Positions 50,299 to 55,088 of a stretch of DNA of 55,088 bases are shown piece after piece. The notes below the pieces were generated by a model. It was not told the DNA's origin. It saw only the letters and a program-made list of their open reading frames with translations, and did not search any database. The DNA is from Bryobacteraceae bacterium (lineage in GTDB: Bacteria > Acidobacteriota > Terriglobia > Bryobacterales > Bryobacteraceae): NCBI GenBank assembly GCA_026129905.1, contig JAHCHE010000044.1, positions 1 through 55,088 of the forward strand, read 5' to 3'. Within the stretch, counting starts at the first letter, position 1. The number at the start of each line of letters is the position of its first letter. A program made the position numbers and the translations under genes.

Positions 50299-51868
50299 TC
50301 AGAAGTCGATCTGACGTATACCCGGTTCGAGCTCGATCGTTTGCTCTTGCCTCTCTCGGAGAAGGGTGATGGCGACAGGTCGGTTTGTAACGACGACAAT
50401 GGTGGCGACGCTTGCCGGCGATGGACGCTCGTTGCAAAGAAGCGAGATTTCCGCGGCGCCGACGCGGAGGCGCTCAATGCCATGGCGGTCGGTCCGGCTT
50501 AAGCGCCAGGTGACGTGATCATTGCTGCCGTCCACGCGAAGGCCCAGGATGTTCTCGATGAGTAATGCGATAGGGCCGAGACCGGTCCAGCCCACAAAGT
50601 CCGGTTCACACCGCTCGAATCCGTTTGCTATCGTTGCCGGAGCGAAATCATCAGGCGCGTATACCTCCCAGAGGGTCCCCGTCTTCTGGTATACGGCGTC
50701 GAGAGCCGTCAGATAGCGGGTGGCGGCTTCGATGGCAAAATCCTCGTAACCGTACTGTTCGAGCCCCTTGATGACCATATAGTTAGTAGGGGCCCAGACG
50801 CCGCCCAGCCAGTATGCGCCCGTGGGATTGTAGAAGAGATGATCGGCGGCCAGCGACGGAAATACCGTCTGACGCCAAAAAAGATTCGGGTCTTTCAGCA
50901 TTCTCACCAGAGCATCCGCCATATGCTCGTCGGCGACGCCGGCAACAAGCGGCCAGAAGGCAGCAATCGTTTTGACCTTGATCTTGCGGCCCTGGTCGTC
51001 GACGTCGTAGTAGGAACCATCGGCGTCATCCCACATCCACAAGTTGATCCGCCGCGCGATTTCCGTGGCCCTCTCCTTGTAACGTATGGCCTTATCCGAT
51101 AGGCCCAGGTGTTCACAAATGAAGGCCAAACTGTTGTATTGCATGACCATCTGGGCAGACATGTCCACCCAGCCGGATCCTATTTGGGGGCGTGTTGTCC
51201 ATTCCAGAGCCTTGCCGCGAATTCCAGTAGAGGTCATGGACCGTTCCCGTTCGCTTCCGCCCGGTTTCCAGCCAGTCTGCGTATTTTTCCAGTACCGGTA
51301 ACACTAACGCAAAACGGGAATCATCGCCGGTTAGCCGGTAGGACTCCACTTCCGCCCACGAGAACAGGGGCGGATTTACCGTATTGGGAGAGTTGCCCCA
51401 CCAGTGTTCCGCGCCATTGTCTTCGCGGAAAACACGCCAGATCAACCCGTTGTCACGCTGGCGGCAATAGAAGTTATCGAGCGACTGGACACCCGGGAAG
51501 ACCGCGTGCCCATAACGCGCGAACATGATCATGAAGATTGTGTCCCACTGGTAGATGTTGTCGTCACCGCCCTCGTTGAGGTAGTTCGAGACAAAGTGCG
51601 AGTTCGGCGCGGGCTGCTTGATATTGCCCTTGTAGAGGAGTTCCCACGCCTTCCAGTACAAGTTGCCCAGTTCCGGGTTGCCGCCGAGGATGGGGGCGGG
51701 GAGTCGGCTTCGGGCCTCTTCATACAGCGGTACAGGCTCGGCGTTATACGTTTTCTTCGCGAAGTACTTGCCGCGTTCGCCATAGTAAGGCGGACAGGTG
51801 GCCAGAAGCAAGCACAACGATAGAGCCAGGGGCGCCAGCGGCAATCCTACGCTGCGCATAGCGATCAT
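50299..51868 (-). pseudogene. MGH1/trehalase-like (alpha/alpha)6 glycoside hydrolase gene, split by one frameshift
   Basis: Two minus-strand frames encode one protein of about 520 residues. The first (51868 to about 51190) has a signal peptide, then LGNLYWKAWELLYKGNIKQP, YQWDTIFMIMFARYGHAVFP and PPLFSWAEVESYRL, to GSGMDNTP. The second continues IGSGWVDMSAQM, WMWDDADGSYYDVD, GAYWLGGVWAPTNYMVIKGL and WEVYAPDD to TAA-side residues IRQIDF. The break is at a run of five G on the plus strand (51186-51190): removing one base joins the frames as DNTPQIGSGWVD. All family landmarks survive, so a very recent mutation or a sequencing error is likely. It would cleave alpha-linked gluco- or manno-oligosaccharides; substrate unknown. 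Confidence 0.75.
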
Positions 51869-51875
51869 GATTATA

Positions 51876-52156
51876 GGTCCGATCTACCCCAGCAGCAAGA
51901 GATTTCTCGGAACCTGAAGAAAGACGGAACGGGTTCTGTGCGGCCGGGCGCGCTCCATCCACGGAACTTACCTCCCCTCTCCGGGCCCCGCTCCGCAACG
52001 AAGCGAAACGGACCTTCGGCCGCCAAGGCCGCCGCCGCGGCCCCAAAAAGCGAAACCCCCCCGTATCTCCCCACCGCCGACGAACTCGACCGGATCATCG
52101 CCGGCGTGACGATTATTCGATCTCGAAGAAAAAATAGTCTGCTCGCGCTAATTTAA
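51876..52156 (+). pseudogene. Probable C-terminal fragment of the acidobacterial repeat-protein family
   Basis: A plus-strand frame without a clear start reads RSDLPQQQEISRNLKKDGTG, then VRPGALHPRNLPPLSG, a KRNGPSAAKAAAAAPKSE stretch, PYLPTADELDRIIAGV, and stops at TAA. The charge and proline pattern is how I remember the C-termini of the family seen at 26.7 and 38.2 kb, but no overlapping segment allows direct comparison here. The following 52157-52426 contain nothing I recognise. Confidence 0.3.
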
Positions 52157-52489
52157 TCGGTGGCCGGGACTCCGGAATCCGGCCGATTGGCGGACCCGCC
52201 TCAGATGCGCCGCGGAAGAAGCGCCGGGCAGCCGAGGTGAGCCTTCACTCTCATCTCAGTGACGCTCCCGTCCTCGTCTCGTGAATCCATGCACGTGGGG
52301 GTGAACCGGACGGCATGTATCAGGACGCCGCGGACCGTCCTTGCGGTATGGCTCAAGCGCTCCGCCCCCACGCCCCTCAGTCACCACCAAACAAAATATC
52401 CCTAACCCACTCCATCCACTACACTTTGGAGTGCACCCCAAAAATGAGACACGGAGTTAAGGACCAAATTACATTGAATGGAGTGAGGA

Positions 52490-52891
52490 ATGGATTTGGC
52501 CCGAACATTCTACAGCCGCGATCTGAAGATCGCGGCGATGCGCGCCATGGACGCCGGTTCCACCGGTGCTGAGGTCGCGCGAAAGTATCAACTGAGTCCC
52601 AAGCTGGTCGAACGTTGGCGCGCGGATTGGCGCGCCAAAGGGGATCTGGCGTTTCCTGGCAACGGCCGTCGCGGGGTGGATCGGCCGGCGATCGACGAGG
52701 CGGTCCGCATTGCCGAGTTGGAGCGTAAGATTGGCCAGCTTACCATGGAGAATGATTTTTTAAATAAAGCCTTGCGGCATTTCAGGGAGCATCACCCGCC
52801 AGCCGTCGTCAGTGGCGCGGATGTCTGTTCGAAGAGATCCGCCAGCAAGGCGCGGGGCAAGCGAAACGAGTGCAAGCGCTCTGCGCCATGA
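52490..52891 (+). CDS. IS3-family transposase OrfA (helix-turn-helix subunit)
   Basis: A 133-residue protein with a Tnp_IS3-type HTH (RTFYSRDLKIAAMRAMDAGS, AEVARKYQLSPKLVERWRAD) and a leucine-zipper-like segment (AELERKIGQLTMENDFLNKA). It ends in a basic tail. In IS3 elements OrfA binds the ends and a -1 frameshift often produces OrfAB. Here a T TTT TTA heptamer occurs in phase (52756-52762), but slippage there meets a TAA at 52765-52767. Confidence 0.82.
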   Translation: MDLARTFYSRDLKIAAMRAMDAGSTGAEVARKYQLSPKLVERWRADWRAKGDLAFPGNGRRGVDRPAIDEAVRIAELERKIGQLTMENDFLNKALRHFREHHPPAVVSGADVCSKRSASKARGKRNECKRSAP

Positions 52892-53676
52892 CCGGCCTCA
52901 ACCGGGCCGGCTTTTATCGCTGGCGCGCGCCGCGCGCGGCGCTGCCGGTGGAGATGGAATTGCGCGACCAGATGCAGAAGGTGGCGCTGGAGTGGCCGGC
53001 TTATGGCTATCGCCGGATCACGCACGCGTTGCGGCAGCGAGGCTTCGCCGTCAACGCCAAGCGGGTCTTGCGGCTGATGCGGGAAGACAATCTGCTATGT
53101 GTTCGGCGCCGCGCGTTCCGGCTCACGACCGACTCCCATCATCATCTGCCGGTCTACCCGAACCTGGCGCGGGAGATCGCGCCGACGGCGATCAACCAGT
53201 TGTGGGTGGCCGACATCACCTACATCCGATTACGCACGGAGTTCGTGTATCTGGCGGTGGTGCTGGACGCATTTTCCCGGCGCGTGGTGGGCTGGGCCTT
53301 GGGACGGACGCTGGAAGCGCGGTTGACGGTGGCGGCGCTGCAGATGGCGCTGGGAAACCGGCGGCCGGCGCCTGGCTGGGTGCATCATTCCGACCGCGGC
53401 GTGCAGTACGCCGCCCTGGAATACACGGCGCTGCTGAAGCAACATGAGGCCAAAATCAGCATGAGCCGCAAAGGCAATCCCTACGATAATGCGGCCTGTG
53501 AATCCTTTATAAAAACGCTGAAGTACGAGGAGGTCGATCGTAACGAATATCGCGATTGGAACGAGGCCCTGGCCACCATTGGCGAGTTCCTCGAGCTTGT
53601 CTATAATCAGAAACGCCTTGACTCGGCCCTGGGATACCGTCCGCCGGCCGAGTTCGAGAACGGGGCAGCGCAATGA
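52870..53676 (+). CDS. IS3-family transposase OrfB (DDE integrase)
   Basis: A 268-residue integrase-fold protein beginning at GTG 52870; its frame is open from 52768. The HTH_21 region is ALEWPAYGYRRITHALRQRG. The catalytic triad is visible: Asp in LWVADITYIR, Asp in WVHHSDRGVQYA, and Glu in NAACESFIKTLKYEEV. The C-terminus (YNQKRLDSALGYRPPAEFEN) is standard. All key residues are intact, so the element may be mobile or recently so. The frame overlaps orfA by 22 nt from its GTG. Confidence 0.88.
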   Translation: MQALCAMTGLNRAGFYRWRAPRAALPVEMELRDQMQKVALEWPAYGYRRITHALRQRGFAVNAKRVLRLMREDNLLCVRRRAFRLTTDSHHHLPVYPNLAREIAPTAINQLWVADITYIRLRTEFVYLAVVLDAFSRRVVGWALGRTLEARLTVAALQMALGNRRPAPGWVHHSDRGVQYAALEYTALLKQHEAKISMSRKGNPYDNAACESFIKTLKYEEVDRNEYRDWNEALATIGEFLELVYNQKRLDSALGYRPPAEFENGAAQ

Positions 53677-53853
53677 GCGGCACTCGCGTCCATCGACAAC
53701 AGCCTGGGGGCTCTGCCCCTGCAACCCGGGATTTACCGCAGAGTGGATCAACCACAACCTGGAATAGCCTGAGCGGAGGATAGGGCAACGCAGGGATGCG
53801 ACCCGAGCGCCGACTCAGGCGCCGTGGTGGAAAGACTCCTTTTCGGTGAATCG

Positions 53854-53872
53854 AGCCTGAATATTTCAGGCT
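53854..53872. repeat. 8-bp perfect hairpin downstream of the IS
   Basis: AGCCTGAA (53854-53861), loop TAT, TTCAGGCT (53865-53872). No U-run follows. It may mark the end of a lost gene. The stretch 53677-54107 otherwise contains no gene I recognise. Confidence 0.6.
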
Positions 53873-54107
53873 TTGTGAGCTATTTTAAAGGGGGCGAGGC
53901 GGGGTATTCACCGCGAAATAATGGGAAGTGGCTGAGGAACAAGGGGATAAAGAGGGGGAATGGGTTGTGACTGGGGATTTCGAAACGGTTCCGGGGCGGG
54001 TGCTCGATCTCGAATTGGTTCGCGATCGACGGAGGGGGCGCCTCTTCTATAAATGGGCGAAAACCCTCGCGAGCGGCGGCCAGTGCGCCCGGAGCGAACG
54101 GCAGATA

Positions 54108-54136
54108 AGCGGTTGGACGTGTTTCGTCCAACCGCT
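54108..54136. repeat. 12-bp perfect hairpin with an alternative pairing
   Basis: AGCGGTTGGACG (54108-54119), loop TGTTT, CGTCCAACCGCT (54125-54136). The flanking GATAAGCG (54104-54111) can instead pair with CGCTTATC (54147-54154), giving a mutually exclusive structure. It is in noncoding DNA ahead of the GIY-YIG relic. Confidence 0.7.
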
Positions 54137-54339
54137 GGCCTTCTCGCGCTTATCGGTACTACTCCTGAGGCTGTCGACAATCACGGTCGAACCTTCTTCT
54201 TCTCGATCGCGCTGTCGGCGTACGAACTTCTTTTGAGCCACGTACGGCCACACTGGTCCTGCAATAGCCGCATAAAGATGAGAACATGGTGAGGGCGCTC
54301 GGCACCGCACTGCCGACGGCGAAGCGCCTGACCCGATGA

Positions 54340-54926
54340 ACATCGGCAACAATCAGACTTTTCCTTCCGCGCGGAGACGCTAAGAGGCTGCGCACGGCTG
54401 AAGCATCGAACTGGACGGGCAAAGCTGTCGCTGCGCCACGCACCGAACTGGAGGAGCTTCTGAATCGCGAGGAGCTTGATAAAGGCCGGGGTGTACGTGC
54501 TTCGAGGCAGCGATCCTTCAACGAATATACCCCGCGCGTACATCGGGGAGGCGGAGGTCGTGCGTGACCGCCTTAAGCAGCACAAGACGAAGGAGTTGGG
54601 TTTCAGCCATCGTCTTTGTCAGTAAGGATGAGAACCTCACGAAAGCCCATGTGAGATATCTTGAGAACCGACTGCTCGCCGAGGCAGCTCAAGTAAACAG
54701 ATTTAGCCTGGAACAGAATCACGCTGGTGGCTCCAAGCTGCCTGAATCGGACCGCGAGGACATGGAGGTGTTCTTAGCTCGGATTCGTCAACTCCTTCCC
54801 GTTCTGGGCTCCGACCTTCTTTCGCCGATCGCAAAGCCGACGCGAATGCTCAGCGCGGCGGAGTACTCTTCTGTCGCAACAAGGGCGCCGAAGCGCGAGG
54901 TCAGCGCACGCCAAACGGCTTTGTAG
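54340..54926 (+). pseudogene. GIY-YIG nuclease family gene, inactivated by frameshifts
   Basis: Three consecutive frames make up one protein. The first reads TIRLFLPRGDAKRLRTAEAS, NWTGKAVAAPRTELEELLNR and EELDK. After an extra base near 54484 the second gives GVYVLRGSDP and AYIGEAEVVRDRLKQHKTKE, with GVY and YIG being the family motif. After another shift near 54596 the third gives WVSAIVFVSKDENLTKAHVR, YLENRLLAEAAQVNRF and LARIRQLLPVLGSDLL, ending TAG at 54926. The first frame also lacks a start (TGA just upstream). At least two indels and a lost start make it a pseudogene. The intact family acts as a cytoplasmic DNA endonuclease-like protein of unclear role. Confidence 0.78.
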
Positions 54927-55088
54927 TGCTCCAGGGTCCTCCGCCAGTGCTAAAGCACCGTCCATCAGCGGATACCACTACTGTCCGGCTAACATCATCC
55001 GTCAAGTCGCGAACTCCTTTCCCTGCTGATGCTTACGGGCGGATTTGGCTTGCCGCGATTTGAACGGCGGCCGGTTCGAAAGCCGGCG
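54927..55088. other. Right-edge sequence without a recognised feature
   Basis: No gene, RNA or repeat that I can support. A small palindrome GCCGG/CCGGC lies at the very end (about 55069-55087). Confidence 0.4.

Larger units (their letters stand above)
52427..53676 (+). mobile_element. IS3-family insertion sequence, right end not identified
   Basis: Two overlapping transposase frames of the IS3 kind. A plausible left inverted repeat begins TGGAGTGCACCCCAAAAATG at 52427, 63 nt before orfA. I searched by eye the 250 nt after orfB for its complement (expected ...TTTTTGGGGTGCACTCCA) and did not find it. The right boundary and any target duplication are therefore undetermined; the given end is the orfB stop. 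Confidence 0.7.

Noticed and set aside
52870-53447. Plus-strand alternative frame from 52812 as a separate gene
   Set aside because: It is out of phase with the DDE integrase frame and lacks family motifs.
53880-54300. Minus-strand small frames between the IS and the nuclease relic
   Set aside because: Mutually overlapping, no Shine-Dalgarno sequence, and low-complexity Pro/Phe/Ser content; I could not support a gene.
55040-55088. tRNA-like T-arm (GGTTCGAAAGCC) at the right edge
   Set aside because: The loop is 8 nt, no acceptor or anticodon arm can be built, and the sequence is cut by the window edge.

Overview
The window looks like chromosomal DNA of an acidobacterium of the Bryobacterales/Solibacter type. 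The strongest hints are three secreted proteins ending in the domain I recognise as TIGR03437 (Soli_cterm, named for Candidatus Solibacter), two large FG-GAP/ASPIC-UnbV (CRTAC1-type) proteins, several secreted carboxypeptidase-regulatory-like proteins, high G+C, and decayed fragments of a repeat-protein family I associate with this group. The placement is inference, because no rRNA or phylogenetic marker other than ribosomal protein L31 is present. There is no prophage, CRISPR array or recognised defence island.

Layout. 1-4.1 kb: end of an unknown gene, then a two-gene secreted module (carboxypeptidase-regulatory-like protein plus TIGR03437 protein) followed by a second TIGR03437 gene preceded by a fossil of the first gene's partner. 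4.2-7.7 kb: sugar metabolism (AraD-like epimerase, lipoprotein sulfatase, AGE-family epimerase). 7.8-15.8 kb: an overlapping propeller-TPR-CRTAC1 operon, a BACON-like/TIGR03437 protein and a second CRTAC1 protein. 15.8-19.0 kb: radical SAM/SPASM, ThuA, GAF and DinB proteins. 19.1-22.3 kb: a co-directional run of a LysW-like acidic zinc-ribbon protein, two secreted regulatory-like proteins, two thioredoxin-fold proteins and a methyltransferase. 22.3-31.6 kb: CobW-like GTPase, two MFS transporters, patatin, CapA-like protein, CPBP protease, PBP4-type DD-carboxypeptidase, and a scar of IS110 and CPBP fragments.

31.6-32.6 kb holds two compact putative transcription units without a normal gene, each closed by a strong intrinsic terminator, just before rpmE. 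The second carries a 20-nt stretch matching 18 of 20 positions of the reverse complement of the canonical 16S rRNA 3' end, and is the most intriguing locus here. 32.7-38 kb: OmpA-like coiled-coil protein, pentaheme cytochrome c divergent from a PQQ dehydrogenase, and an unknown secreted protein. 38-41.2 kb: degenerate receiver, ThiE-like and FmdE-like pair, XRE-cupin regulator. 41.3-45.8 kb: ECF sigma factor, GAF-PAS-GGDEF-EAL protein, MmsA-type dehydrogenase. 45.7-49.8 kb: a TPR/outer-membrane-barrel protein with a TIM-barrel partner, resembling polysaccharide-export pairs.

The right end (50-55 kb) is eroding: a glycoside hydrolase with one frameshift, a repeat-protein remnant, an IS3-family element whose right end is not evident, and a dead GIY-YIG nuclease gene. 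Throughout, genes are tightly packed, often overlapping by 4 nt in operons or by 8-44 nt at convergent 3' ends, so most function must be read from domain content and overlap rather than from classical operons.
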